From NCBI RefSeq assembly GCF_011634895.1, contig NZ_SIRR01000031.1, forward strand, positions 62,001 to 126,000: DNA of 64,000 nt, given 5' to 3'. Shown here piece by piece: positions 28,180 to 39,332 of the stretch; the first letter of the stretch is position 1; each line of letters opens with the position of its first letter. The DNA is from Rheinheimera pleomorphica. Its GTDB lineage: Bacteria > Pseudomonadota > Gammaproteobacteria > Enterobacterales > Alteromonadaceae. A program made the position numbers and the translations under genes. Under the pieces are notes generated by a model. It ran no database searches, was not told the origin of the DNA, and saw nothing but the letters and a program-made list of their open reading frames with translations.

Positions 28180-28521
28180 TCACCCAACAGGATAAAACCA
28201 GGCGTTTAGTATTAGGCCGTCTTGTACCTCATACACCACCATTACGTCATACGGTTGCTCGGTCATGCCATATACCCTTTCGTGGTCGATAACCTTATTA
28301 CCTACAACCATACGCTGCAGTACTTCGGCGCGCAGCGCGGCTATGCTAAAGCGTTCGGTTTTATAAAAGGCTTCCAGTGCAGCGCGGCCTTTTAAAGAAG
28401 GCTGCGTTGCCGGCATACGGTAAATAGCAATATCGTTGTGGTAGCAACTGATAAAGGCGGCGAGATCTTTAGCATTGTACGCATCCAACTGACGCTGTAC
28501 CGGGGCAGTATTATCAGTCAT
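28180..28521 (-). CDS. NTF2-like (SnoaL-type) protein
   Basis: Protein of 113 residues with the small cone fold pattern of NTF2/SnoaL-like proteins: VQRQLDAYNAKDLAAFISCYHNDIAIYRMP, then LKGRAALEAFYKTERF, VIDHERVYGM and VVYEVQDGLILNAWFYPVG. Such proteins are often small isomerases or ligand-binding proteins; no substrate can be named. It starts 8 bp inside the vapC gene, so it belongs to the same message. Confidence 0.75.
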   Translation of the reverse strand: MTDNTAPVQRQLDAYNAKDLAAFISCYHNDIAIYRMPATQPSLKGRAALEAFYKTERFSIAALRAEVLQRMVVGNKVIDHERVYGMTEQPYDVMVVYEVQDGLILNAWFYPVG

Positions 28522-28891
28522 GTTGCTTAAACGCTATGCCAAAACGCTTAGCTAATTGCTGCAGGCTTTTGTCTTGTGTCCAAAGTGTTGTGCCCGGAGT
28601 TAATAAGGTGGCACAAAGCAATATCATATCAACCGAACAGCAACCTTGATTGTAGAGTCGCTCGCGTTCAATAAAATCAGCAACTTCCTGTAAGGCCGGC
28701 TGCTGAGCCTGACGTAACAACCGCAACGCTGCTAATGTTCGCTGGCGGGGTGCCGGTGGTGTACCACATGCCAGCTCTAATACGATAAGCGGATGAGTTA
28801 AAACCAGATCAGCCTGTAGTAACTCTACCAGCACCAAATTGTGCTGCCGAAAATGACTAACCCAAACAGAAGTGTCGACTAATACGCTCAT
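28514..28891 (-). CDS. vapC: PIN-domain toxin, VapC type
   Basis: Ribonuclease toxin of a type II toxin-antitoxin pair, 125 residues. Acidic PIN-domain positions are visible: MSVLVDTSVWVSHFR (first Asp), LELACGTPP (Glu), CCSVDMILLCATLL (Asp) and LWTQDKSLQQLAKRFG (last Asp). It overlaps the antitoxin gene by 4 bp. Like most VapC it probably cleaves tRNA or rRNA, but the target is unknown. Confidence 0.88.
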   Translation of the reverse strand: MSVLVDTSVWVSHFRQHNLVLVELLQADLVLTHPLIVLELACGTPPAPRQRTLAALRLLRQAQQPALQEVADFIERERLYNQGCCSVDMILLCATLLTPGTTLWTQDKSLQQLAKRFGIAFKQHD

Positions 28892-29094
28892 GCCCCGGCA
28901 GGCTCAGCACGGCGCCGTTTAGGTTGTTGCATATCGGGGGCGGTACCGCCCAGTGCTGCCAGTCGACGGGCGGCTTGCACCCGAATATAGGTTTTTATCG
29001 CCTCACGAAACAACTCAGCTTTATCCATATCCGGTTCAGCCAACGCCAGCGCTTGTTGATATAACTCATCGTCAATGGTTACTGTGGTACGCAT
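28888..29094 (-). CDS. vapB: VapB-type ribbon-helix-helix antitoxin
   Basis: Antitoxin of 68 residues starting MRTTVTIDDELYQQALALAE, the ribbon-helix-helix DNA-binding N-terminus. FREAIKTYIRVQAARRLAALGG follows, then a basic C-terminal tail that would neutralise VapC. I take the start at 29094, which has GAGG about 6 bp upstream; a longer frame to 29151 includes unrelated sequence. It likely autoregulates the vapBC-NTF2 operon. Confidence 0.87.
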   Translation of the reverse strand: MRTTVTIDDELYQQALALAEPDMDKAELFREAIKTYIRVQAARRLAALGGTAPDMQQPKRRRAEPAGA

Positions 29095-29144
29095 ATCGAC
29101 CTCAACATCAGATAAAGCATAAGTATGCATCAAAACTGGCATCT

Positions 29145-29378
29145 TCACCATGAAATACTGGCGGCTACTCGCGAACCGTCAACGTGCAGCGCAAACAACC
29201 AGCCATGGCGCTCACACAGCCGTTGCACGATTCCCAAGCCCAGGCCATAACCATGAGATGACGCCCCGCCCGACTGGTGCTGGTGAGCTGGGTTGCTGCT
29301 AAGCTGTAACGCGCCCTTTGCACACAGTATTAACCCCGATACTTGTCTCAATTGCCTGCCCATCTTGCTCTCCTTCAA
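29145..29378 (-). pseudogene. C-terminal fragment of a sensor histidine kinase
   Basis: The open frame (77 codons) ends with GASSHGYGLGLGIVQRLCERHGWLF, the G-box and terminal strand of a HATPase_c domain. The H-box, N-box and first G-box are absent, and the upstream 25 codons do not resemble a kinase. It is best read as a decayed remnant left at the edge of the accessory stretch. A response regulator is not adjacent. Confidence 0.6.
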
Positions 29379-29648
29379 CCATCCGCTGTGTTTGCTTGAT
29401 GCAACACTGCCAGGTTAGCAAAGCCAACGTGACTAAAATGTCGCTGCCCCATCAAAGTTATATCAGCACCGGGATACCGGCTAAGCCAGGCAAGCTTTGC
29501 TTACCCTTTGCTAAAGTCGGCACTGTAGCGCTGCTTTGACGCTAAGCGAAAAATTTTGCACTGCAGGATAATTTTTTTTCGGGCAAATCGATTTAAAATC
29601 CTGTATATTGTCGCACTATTTTCAAACCCCAAGCTTATAGAGATGACT

Positions 29649-31742
<2,094 letters not shown>

Positions 31743-31756
31743 GTTCTAGCTGCTAG

Positions 31757-31791
31757 AAAAAGCCCCGCCGGTAACACAGCGGGGCTTTTTT
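31757..31791 (+). terminator. rho-independent terminator of fusA2
   Basis: Stem AGCCCCGC/GCGGGGCT (31761-31768 and 31779-31786) is flanked by A5 on the left and T6 on the right, so it can act in both directions. It lies 18 bp after the stop. Confidence 0.92.
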
Positions 31792-31914
31792 ATTGCCTAA
31801 AAATGTTTGAATTTACCGCACTGGATACCACCGCTTGATCCCCATCATAGTTTTCCCCCGCTACACTGTTAGGCTAATGCCCAATATAGCCGTTTAAGAT
31901 AGCCCGGAGTTTTT

Positions 31915-33192
31915 ATGCGCGTTGATACCGCAGAGCAAGCGCTTTGTGTTTTACAGGATAACGATACGATTTGGTGCCATTCGATGGCCGCTACCCCTTA
32001 CTTTTTACTACAGGCACTGGCCAAGGTGGCGCTTGAACGGCGCAACCTGACGTTATTACAGCTGCATACAGAGCACAGCGAGATACTTTGCGACGAAGCG
32101 CTTAGCGGCCATTTGCGGCAACGCTGTTTTTTTGTTGGCAGTAGCACCCGCGCTGCGGTGCAATGCGGCCAGGCCGATTATGTGCCGATATTTTTATCAG
32201 AGGTGCCCAAGCTGTTTCGCAGCCAGGAGCAAGCGCTGGACGCGGTACTGGTGCAGGTCAGCGCGCCGGACGCGCATGGCTTTTGCAGCCTGGGCGTCTC
32301 AGTAGAGGCCACCCGTGCTGCGCTGCAGGTAGCGAAAAAAGTGATCGCCTGGGTTAACCCGCAAATGCCACGCACCCACGGTGATTCTTTTGTGCATATC
32401 AGCCAGTTTGACCGTTATGTCGAACATAGCAGCGCTATGCCACTGCACAGGGCTGCAAAACAGGATGATATTACCCGGCAAATTGGCCGTCATGTGGCCA
32501 GCCTTATTCGCGATGGTGACTGTCTGCAAATGGGTATAGGCGCTATTCCGGATGCAACGCTAAGTTGCCTGACAGATCGAAAAGATTTGGGTATACACAC
32601 CGAGATGTTTTCTGACGGCGTGCTGCCGTTGATAGAGCAAGGCGTTATTACCAACCAGAATAAACGCAAACATCGCGGCAAAATTGTCACCACCTTCGCT
32701 ATGGGTAGCCCAAAGCTGTATGACTTTATACATGACAATCCGCAGGTGGTCTTTTTGGATGTAGAGTACACCAATGACACCGCTGTGATCCGGCAAAACC
32801 CGCAAGTGGTGGCCATTAACAGTGCATTGCAGGTTGATTTAACCGGCCAGGTTTGCGCCGACTCACTGGGCACAAAAATTTATTCCGGTGTTGGCGGTCA
32901 AATGGACTTCGTTCGCGGCGCAGCCTTATCGGAAGGTGGCCGCGCCATTATCGCCCTGCCCGCCACGGCCGCCGCTGGCACCGTGTCGCGCATCAGCTCC
33001 ATGCTCAGCCCCGGCGCCGGCGTGGTCACCACCCGCGCTCATGTGCAGTATATTGTCACCGAATACGGCATAGCGAACCTGCGCGGTAAAAGCCTGACTG
33101 AACGGGCGCAAGCGCTGATTAACATTGCGGCGCCACAATTTCGCGCCGCGTTAACCGAGCAGGCCCGCACCGACTGGGGCCTGGCGCTGTAA
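31915..33192 (+). CDS. acetyl-CoA hydrolase/4-hydroxybutyrate CoA-transferase family protein
   Basis: CoA-transferase-type enzyme of 425 residues. It shows the ACH1/4-HB CoA-transferase signatures LGIHTEMFSDGVLPLIEQG (catalytic Glu in HTE), KIYSGVGGQMDFVRGAALSEGGRAIIALPAT, and VTEYGIANLRGKS near the C-terminus. The acyl acceptor and donor cannot be read from sequence, so acetate/propionate/4-hydroxybutyrate/succinate transfer are all open. Stand-alone gene, convergent with the M14 peptidase gene. Confidence 0.85.
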   Translation: MRVDTAEQALCVLQDNDTIWCHSMAATPYFLLQALAKVALERRNLTLLQLHTEHSEILCDEALSGHLRQRCFFVGSSTRAAVQCGQADYVPIFLSEVPKLFRSQEQALDAVLVQVSAPDAHGFCSLGVSVEATRAALQVAKKVIAWVNPQMPRTHGDSFVHISQFDRYVEHSSAMPLHRAAKQDDITRQIGRHVASLIRDGDCLQMGIGAIPDATLSCLTDRKDLGIHTEMFSDGVLPLIEQGVITNQNKRKHRGKIVTTFAMGSPKLYDFIHDNPQVVFLDVEYTNDTAVIRQNPQVVAINSALQVDLTGQVCADSLGTKIYSGVGGQMDFVRGAALSEGGRAIIALPATAAAGTVSRISSMLSPGAGVVTTRAHVQYIVTEYGIANLRGKSLTERAQALINIAAPQFRAALTEQARTDWGLAL

Positions 33193-33201
33193 CGGCTAAG
33201 G

Positions 33202-34995
33202 TTAGGGCTCAATGAATACCGGGTATTTCAGGTACTGTTGGTCATAAAACGGCATTTGGCGGTAAAACCAGTTATAACGCTCACGCGGGTTGTTTCTCAG
33301 CTGTTCATCCTTTGCCAGTGCTTGCTCAAACTGTTGCTGCAACGCTGGCTGCTGCGCCAGCATACGGGCAATTAACGGCTCTATGGCATAGGGCTCAAAA
33401 TACTCGGTACGTTCAAACATGCCCGGGAAAAAGCCCCAGCTAAAGAAGGAATCCGGTGCCGTCGGTTCCAGCAGAGCTACCGCCAGCCGTCCCAACGGTT
33501 GATCGGTACTGACCCTAACCCAACCTGCACTCAGGCTGCGGCTTTGCACCGCCGCATCAAAGCTGGCGTCAGTGAGCATAAGCCGGCTTTCAAACGGCTT
33601 GTCAGCAAAACGATAGTCGCTAACACTGAGCTGTCGCAGACTGATTTTCTGCGGCTTGTCTAATACACTTATTGCAATGCCGTGCAGCTTAAGCCGCTGT
33701 ATGACAAGCTGTTGCTCTGGCGGTATCCAGTAGGCTTGCGGTATGGCAACCTCTTTATCAGCTACCTTGTCCCAATATACCGGCAGTTGCGGGTATAGCT
33801 TTGGTTGACCGGTCCAGGCGACGTAGCTGTCGCCGCTGATCGCAGATTGGCGCAGCTCGTAACTGATACCTTTAAAATCGATAACATCGGCCTGCTCCGC
33901 CGCTTTAAAGCTTAATGTCATTCGCTTTGGCCGCGCCTGCATATCGGCCTGGCGAGCCAGTATCAGCGCTTTGCCCTGCTCATTTAACAGTTTCAGGCTT
34001 TGCTGCAACAACACATAGGTGCCCAGCACCCGCTGCCGGTACGGCTTTAAGCTGTGGTTTTCTACCAGAACTGTTGGTAAGTGGCGCACATCACCATAGC
34101 CATTGGAAAAACGCGGGCTGGCCGTCCAACCGCTTAAGCCTTTGCTAAAATCTTTATTATCCACACCAAACACCAGCGGACCGGGAATATGGCCAGCTTG
34201 CTCCAGCGCCGTGTTAACCGCCGGGCGATACACCTTAGCCAGCCAACTGGCCGAATTTACGCTGATAGCGGCAAAGGGCTCGTTAAAGCCATAGGTAACA
34301 TCATACTGGTAATCTTCACCATCGGTAACATGCACATCAATGTATAAGTCGGGCTGATACTGATTAATCACGCCCAGCAGCGCCTGCATTTCCGGCGCAT
34401 CGGCCTTGGCGTAATCACGGTTCAAGTTTAAATTTTGTGCCGTGGCCCGCCAGCCTTGCTGCAGCGGGCCACGTTGATTCATGCGGTTATATAAAGCACG
34501 CCGTTCATGACCATCAGGCGATAAAATCGGAATAAATAACAGATCAGCATTGTCCAGCAGCGTCGCTTTACTGCCATGGGCAATATCGCGCAGTAACATC
34601 AGACCGGCGTCTTTACCGTCAATCTCGCCACTGTGGATACCCGCTTGCACCAGCAAAAGTGGCCGGGCCGGATTGTTGGCGATTTTATGCAATGCCTTAC
34701 TGGCTTTAATCAAATACAACGCCCGGCCCTGCGGACTGACACCAAACTGCTCCAGTTGTAACCAATCAGAGCTGTCAACCAACGCCTGCATATAGGCCAA
34801 CGTTGCTGCGTAATCCGGGCTGTCGGTGAGCCCAGTCAATTCGGCTGGAGTGACCCAGTTATCTGCACGGCCTTTTATCAGTGCCTCACTGCTACCCTGC
34901 CAGGCCGGTAACGGGGGTAACCAGTCTTCTGCGGCACTGGCCAAAGCCGAAGCCACAAGGCCGGCACAAAACATTGGAGCAACGAACAGTTTCAT
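33202..34995 (-). CDS. M14-family metallocarboxypeptidase, exported
   Basis: Zinc peptidase of 597 residues with a signal peptide (cleavage near ALASAAED, residue 22). Zinc ligands appear in AGIHSGEIDGKDAG (HxxE) and in YIDVHVTDGEDYQYD (second His). The catalytic Glu is likely in PTVLVENHSLKPY. The C-terminal 250 residues are a beta-rich extension. It starts 4 bp inside the RND pump gene, an unusual partnership suggesting that a peptide-like compound is both pumped and cleaved. Confidence 0.8.
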   Translation of the reverse strand: MKLFVAPMFCAGLVASALASAAEDWLPPLPAWQGSSEALIKGRADNWVTPAELTGLTDSPDYAATLAYMQALVDSSDWLQLEQFGVSPQGRALYLIKASKALHKIANNPARPLLLVQAGIHSGEIDGKDAGLMLLRDIAHGSKATLLDNADLLFIPILSPDGHERRALYNRMNQRGPLQQGWRATAQNLNLNRDYAKADAPEMQALLGVINQYQPDLYIDVHVTDGEDYQYDVTYGFNEPFAAISVNSASWLAKVYRPAVNTALEQAGHIPGPLVFGVDNKDFSKGLSGWTASPRFSNGYGDVRHLPTVLVENHSLKPYRQRVLGTYVLLQQSLKLLNEQGKALILARQADMQARPKRMTLSFKAAEQADVIDFKGISYELRQSAISGDSYVAWTGQPKLYPQLPVYWDKVADKEVAIPQAYWIPPEQQLVIQRLKLHGIAISVLDKPQKISLRQLSVSDYRFADKPFESRLMLTDASFDAAVQSRSLSAGWVRVSTDQPLGRLAVALLEPTAPDSFFSWGFFPGMFERTEYFEPYAIEPLIARMLAQQPALQQQFEQALAKDEQLRNNPRERYNWFYRQMPFYDQQYLKYPVFIEP

Positions 34996-37900
34996 TGTGG
35001 TTCCTGTACGGTTTTAATGTTAAACATGCTGCAATACAGCACCGGTAAAAATACTAAGGTCAGCACGGTAGCAAAGCCTAAGCCAAACATAATGACCACA
35101 GCCAGACTGGCAAAAAAGTCATCCCCCAGCAGCGGCAGCATGCCTAAAATGGTGGTAATGGCCGCCATAGACACTGGCCTTACCCGGCTGACGGCACTGT
35201 CAAACACGGCGTTAAAAGCGTCCTTACCGTCTTCCAGTTCCAGCTTGATTTGCTCCACTAACACGATGCAGTTTTTGATTAACATGCCAGACAAACTTAA
35301 AAAGCCCAGCAGCGCAATAAAGCCGAACGGTGCACCAAGCAGTAATAAGCCAAAACTGACGCCGATAATCGCCAGCGGCACACACGCCCAGATCACTAAG
35401 GCACTGCGCATTGAGTTAAACAGCAATACCGTAATAATAAACATCATCAGATAGCCCAGCGGTAACGAGCTGAACAGCGCTTTTTGTGCCTTTTGCTGCG
35501 CTTCGAACTCCCCCCCCCAGTGCAGAAAATAACCGGTCGGCAAGGCGATGGCTTCAATATCTGCTTTTACTCTTGCCAATAGTGCAGAAGCCGTATCATC
35601 CGACAGGTTGTCATGATCGGCCATCACGGTAATGGTGCGTTTGCGGTCACGACGCTGGATTTGCGCATCTTCCCACACCAAATCAAAACCGGTGACCACC
35701 TGGGTTATCGGCACATAGCGCTGCAGTTTATTGCTGTAAACCTGTAAGTCGTAAAGCGCATCCAGGTTGTCGCGCTCGGCCAGTGGCGAGCGGGCAATTA
35801 TGGGTAATAAATGAGTGCCATCGCGGTAAATACCGACAGTACGGCCAGACATACTGCTTAACAGCACCTCATCAATGTCCTGTTTGCTGATGCCGGCGCG
35901 GCGAGCCATGGCCTCGTTAAAGCGCGGCCGGATCACCTTAGTGCGCTCACGCCAGTTATCGCGGATACTGACCGCCCGGCCGTCGGCCAGCAGTATGGCT
36001 TTGGCCTGCTCTGCCAGGCGGCGCAGCACATCCGGATCCGCACCACTAAAACGGGCCTCTATTTTCGCCGGTGTTGATGGTCCCACTTCAAGCCGCAGCA
36101 GCTTATATTGCAAACGCGGCAGATGTTCGGTGATATAACTGCGGGTCAGTTGCATCAAAGCCGGCAGTTGTTCCCGCTGCTCGGCCCGCACGATTAACTG
36201 GCTGTAGGCAGCAAAGTTTTTCTCTGGCTGGTAGGTCAGCATAAAACGTTCAGCGCCGCGGCCGCTGGTGCTGGTAACATGGCTAACCCCTTCTAACGTG
36301 GCCAGATAATTCATCAACCGTACGGCGTCATCCGCTGAATGACGGATATCGGTGCCCTCAGGCTGCCATAGATCTACCAGAAAAATCGGCGTATTCGACG
36401 GTGGGAAAAACACCTGTTTTACCTTGGTAAAACCGACAACGGCCATGATCAATAGCAAAATGGTCAGCGCATAGGTTGCCGCGCGATAGCGCAACGCCAA
36501 CATCAACACCGTACGATAAGCATTAAACAGCGCGCCCTGATATAGTGGTTGCTCAGCGTTGTTCTCCATCTGTACTTTGTCTTTAAACAACATACTGGCA
36601 AAAAAGGGTGTCAGCGTAATCGCCGTCACCCAGCTTAACAGCAAAGACACCAGCAGCACCCAGAACAGGCTACCGGCAAATTCACCGGTGGCATCACTGG
36701 ACAAACCGATAGGCGCAAACGCCGCTATGGCGATAACCGTTGCGCCCAGCAGCGGCCATTGCGTTTGTTTGACAATTAAACTGGCCGCGTCCGCCAGCTT
36801 CAGCCGGCGCTGCATGCCGATTAAAATACCTTCAGTGATCACTATGGCATTGTCGACCAGCATGCCCAGCGCGATAATCAGCGCCCCCAGCGACACCCGC
36901 TGCAACTCAATATTCATCTGCCGCATAAAAATAAAGCTGCCCAGCACCGTCAGCAGCAAAATCAGGCCAATCAGCACACCGCTTTTCAACCCCATAAACA
37001 GCAGCAATACTACTATGACGATGGCTACGGCAGCGGCCAGATTAACAATAAACCCCCTGACGGAACCGGCCACTTCATCCGGCTGGTTATAGATAGTATG
37101 CAGTTCCATGCCCACCGGCTTGTTATATTCAAGCTCAGTTAAACGTTGTTGAATTTGCGCACCGGCCTCCACCACATTGACGCCAGATGAAAAAGATACG
37201 CCAAGCGTTAATGCATTCTGACCAGCAAAGCGGATCAACTGCGCCGGTACTTCGGCATTTTCACGATACACCCGGGCCACATCGCCCAGATAAATCAGCT
37301 CTTTTGAATCCGGACTGGAGATAATCAGGCTTTCCAGCTCCGACACCGACTGAAACTCGCCGGTAGGGTAAATGCGCAGCCGATCCGGTCCTACTTTAAT
37401 TGAACCGGCATTGGCCACCATATTCTGGCTTTGCAATAAGGCCGATAAGGTTTGTGGCGCTATGCCAAGTGCACTGAGGCGCGGCCTGGAAATTTCAACG
37501 ATCACCTGCTCCTGCTGTACACCACCAACCGCCACTTTACCGACACTGGGCACCAGCACTAATTCCCGCCGCAGAAAGTCAACATAGTCTCTGAGTTCAT
37601 CATCACTGTAGCCATCACCGGTGACGGCATACAAGATACCGTACACATCACCAAAATCGTCTTTTACCTGCGGTGGCCGCACACCGGGCGGCAACTGCGG
37701 CTGTAGATCGTTGACTTTATGCCGCAATTCATCCCAGATTTGTTTTAACGCTTTGGCGCGGTAGGTATCTTTCATTTCCACCATCAGCTGCGACAAACCG
37801 GCAGTGGACACGGAGGTGACATGATTAACATACGGCAGTTGCTGAATGGCGTTTTCCAGTGGGTAGGTAACCTCCTCTTCCACCTGGGTAGGTGACGCGC

Positions 37901-38057
37901 CGGGATACTGGGTAATAATTAACGCTTGCTTCAGCGTAAACTGAGGATCTTCCAACCGCCCCAGACCGAGATAAGAGACAATGCCACCAAACAGCAAAAT
38001 AGCCGCGAACAACCACGAAGAGGTGCGGTAGCGAATAAAATAACGGGCCAGATCCAT
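34992..38057 (-). CDS. HAE1-like RND efflux pump permease
   Basis: Inner-membrane proton-driven exporter of 1021 residues with the AcrB-type topology (12 helices, two large periplasmic loops). TM4 holds GALIIALGMLVDNAIVITEG, the proton-relay pair Asp-Asn in DNA being in place of the DxxD of AcrB. FRYRTSSWLFAAILLFGG and PLGYLMMFIITVLLFNS are typical of the class. The substrate is unknown. It lies between its adaptor (2-bp gap upstream) and an M14 peptidase (4-bp overlap). Confidence 0.85.
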   Translation of the reverse strand: MDLARYFIRYRTSSWLFAAILLFGGIVSYLGLGRLEDPQFTLKQALIITQYPGASPTQVEEEVTYPLENAIQQLPYVNHVTSVSTAGLSQLMVEMKDTYRAKALKQIWDELRHKVNDLQPQLPPGVRPPQVKDDFGDVYGILYAVTGDGYSDDELRDYVDFLRRELVLVPSVGKVAVGGVQQEQVIVEISRPRLSALGIAPQTLSALLQSQNMVANAGSIKVGPDRLRIYPTGEFQSVSELESLIISSPDSKELIYLGDVARVYRENAEVPAQLIRFAGQNALTLGVSFSSGVNVVEAGAQIQQRLTELEYNKPVGMELHTIYNQPDEVAGSVRGFIVNLAAAVAIVIVVLLLFMGLKSGVLIGLILLLTVLGSFIFMRQMNIELQRVSLGALIIALGMLVDNAIVITEGILIGMQRRLKLADAASLIVKQTQWPLLGATVIAIAAFAPIGLSSDATGEFAGSLFWVLLVSLLLSWVTAITLTPFFASMLFKDKVQMENNAEQPLYQGALFNAYRTVLMLALRYRAATYALTILLLIMAVVGFTKVKQVFFPPSNTPIFLVDLWQPEGTDIRHSADDAVRLMNYLATLEGVSHVTSTSGRGAERFMLTYQPEKNFAAYSQLIVRAEQREQLPALMQLTRSYITEHLPRLQYKLLRLEVGPSTPAKIEARFSGADPDVLRRLAEQAKAILLADGRAVSIRDNWRERTKVIRPRFNEAMARRAGISKQDIDEVLLSSMSGRTVGIYRDGTHLLPIIARSPLAERDNLDALYDLQVYSNKLQRYVPITQVVTGFDLVWEDAQIQRRDRKRTITVMADHDNLSDDTASALLARVKADIEAIALPTGYFLHWGGEFEAQQKAQKALFSSLPLGYLMMFIITVLLFNSMRSALVIWACVPLAIIGVSFGLLLLGAPFGFIALLGFLSLSGMLIKNCIVLVEQIKLELEDGKDAFNAVFDSAVSRVRPVSMAAITTILGMLPLLGDDFFASLAVVIMFGLGFATVLTLVFLPVLYCSMFNIKTVQEPQ

Positions 38058-38059
38058 GG

Positions 38060-39151
38060 TTACAGCCCCCGCTCACGCACCCAGGGCCTGACTTTCTGCC
38101 CCTCTGTTAATTGCTGTACCCCGGCACTGACCACCTGCTCCCCGGCGGCCAAGCCGGCAGTTACCGCTGCACCGGCACTGGTCAGGCTGCTAACACTGAC
38201 CTGGCGCTTGCTGACACTGCCCGTATTGGCGTCATACACCCAGACAAAACTATGCTGTTGTGCCAGGCTCACATCTGCTGGCATAAAGATGGCACTGGCA
38301 GGAATAAATAACGCATCAGTGTACGCCGTACTTATTTTGCTGACCTCAGCAATAACATTGGCCGTCATGCCGGACAACACATTAAATTCGGTTGGTGTGG
38401 GCATGCTAAATACCACTTTAAAGCTATTGGTAGCAGGATCGGCCTGCGTATCCCACTCGCGGATACGGGCTCGATAGCGGTACTGCGGATGAGAGTCGAA
38501 CACCACTTCGGGCTGATAATCAAAATCTTTACGCACGTTGGAGATCACATCTTCCGGCACCTGGATCACCACATCAACCTGATCGCGCACCTGCAATTCC
38601 ATTATGCCCTGCTGCGCCGCGACATTTTCGTGGTTTTCAACCAGCAGACGGGAAATGTTGCCGGCAAAAGGCGCTTCCAGTCGGGTATAGCTCAGTGCGG
38701 TTTCGGCGGTAGATAAATCGGCTTGCGCTACCTGCAGCTGGGCTTTGGCTTCATCAAACACCGCTTGCGACACCAGCTTTTGCTCAATCAGCTGCTCGGC
38801 GCGGACAAACTGGGTGTGCGCCAGCTCAAAACGGGCCTTGGCCTGGTCAAGCTTCAACTTAAAATCAGTGTCATCCAGCCTGGCCAGCAGCTCACCTTTC
38901 TCGACCATTTGCCCCGGACGGGCAACTAATTGCACCAGCTTACCGCTAACACGAAACGTCAGGCTGGCGCGTTCTGTTGGCGCTACCACGGCCGGAAATT
39001 GCCTGACCGCGCCTTGCGCCTCAGCACTTACCTGATGCAACTTCACAGGTCGCACTGGTGACGGTAATGGCTCGGGTTCAACTTTAGAGCAGGCAGATAA
39101 CGCAATAACAGCAGAAAAAACACTAAGCAATAATGGCGAGCAGCGTGACAT
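38060..39151 (-). CDS. RND efflux periplasmic adaptor, lipoprotein
   Basis: Membrane-fusion protein of 363 residues. I choose ATG at 39151, which has AGGA 8 bp upstream; an ATG three codons earlier overlaps that site. The signal peptide ends LSVFSAVIALSAC with a lipobox Cys. The lipoyl-like hairpin (KARFELAHTQFVRAEQLIEQKLVSQAVFDEA region) and LEAPFAGNISRLLVENHENVAAQQG are family features. It would bridge the pump to a TolC encoded elsewhere; no outer-membrane factor is in this operon. Confidence 0.85.
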   Translation of the reverse strand: MSRCSPLLLSVFSAVIALSACSKVEPEPLPSPVRPVKLHQVSAEAQGAVRQFPAVVAPTERASLTFRVSGKLVQLVARPGQMVEKGELLARLDDTDFKLKLDQAKARFELAHTQFVRAEQLIEQKLVSQAVFDEAKAQLQVAQADLSTAETALSYTRLEAPFAGNISRLLVENHENVAAQQGIMELQVRDQVDVVIQVPEDVISNVRKDFDYQPEVVFDSHPQYRYRARIREWDTQADPATNSFKVVFSMPTPTEFNVLSGMTANVIAEVSKISTAYTDALFIPASAIFMPADVSLAQQHSFVWVYDANTGSVSKRQVSVSSLTSAGAAVTAGLAAGEQVVSAGVQQLTEGQKVRPWVRERGL

Positions 39152-39272
39152 AGGTATCATCCTGAAACGGTAACAAAAGCAAGGTACAGAGCAAGCTTAG
39201 CCAAGTCTGACCAGATCGCCTTATTTAACCTTAAAAATCATTGGCTCACAGCAACTTTTTTACCCCGGTAAG

Positions 39273-39299
39273 AAAAAACCCGCTATATACAGCGGGTTT
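39273..39299 (-). terminator. rho-independent terminator after uvrB
   Basis: On the minus strand the stem AAACCCGCT/AGCGGGTTT (9 bp, loop of 6) is followed by a run of T. It lies 34-60 bp downstream of the uvrB stop, so it ends the MATE-uvrB message. Confidence 0.85.
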
Positions 39300-39332
39300 G
39301 TGTCGATAAAGCACCAAGCTGCTGCTTTAAAC

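Noticed and set aside
36559-37092. 177-codon plus-strand open frame inside the RND pump gene
   Set aside because: Low-complexity Ser/Thr/Ile translation opposite conserved pump helices, so a shadow.
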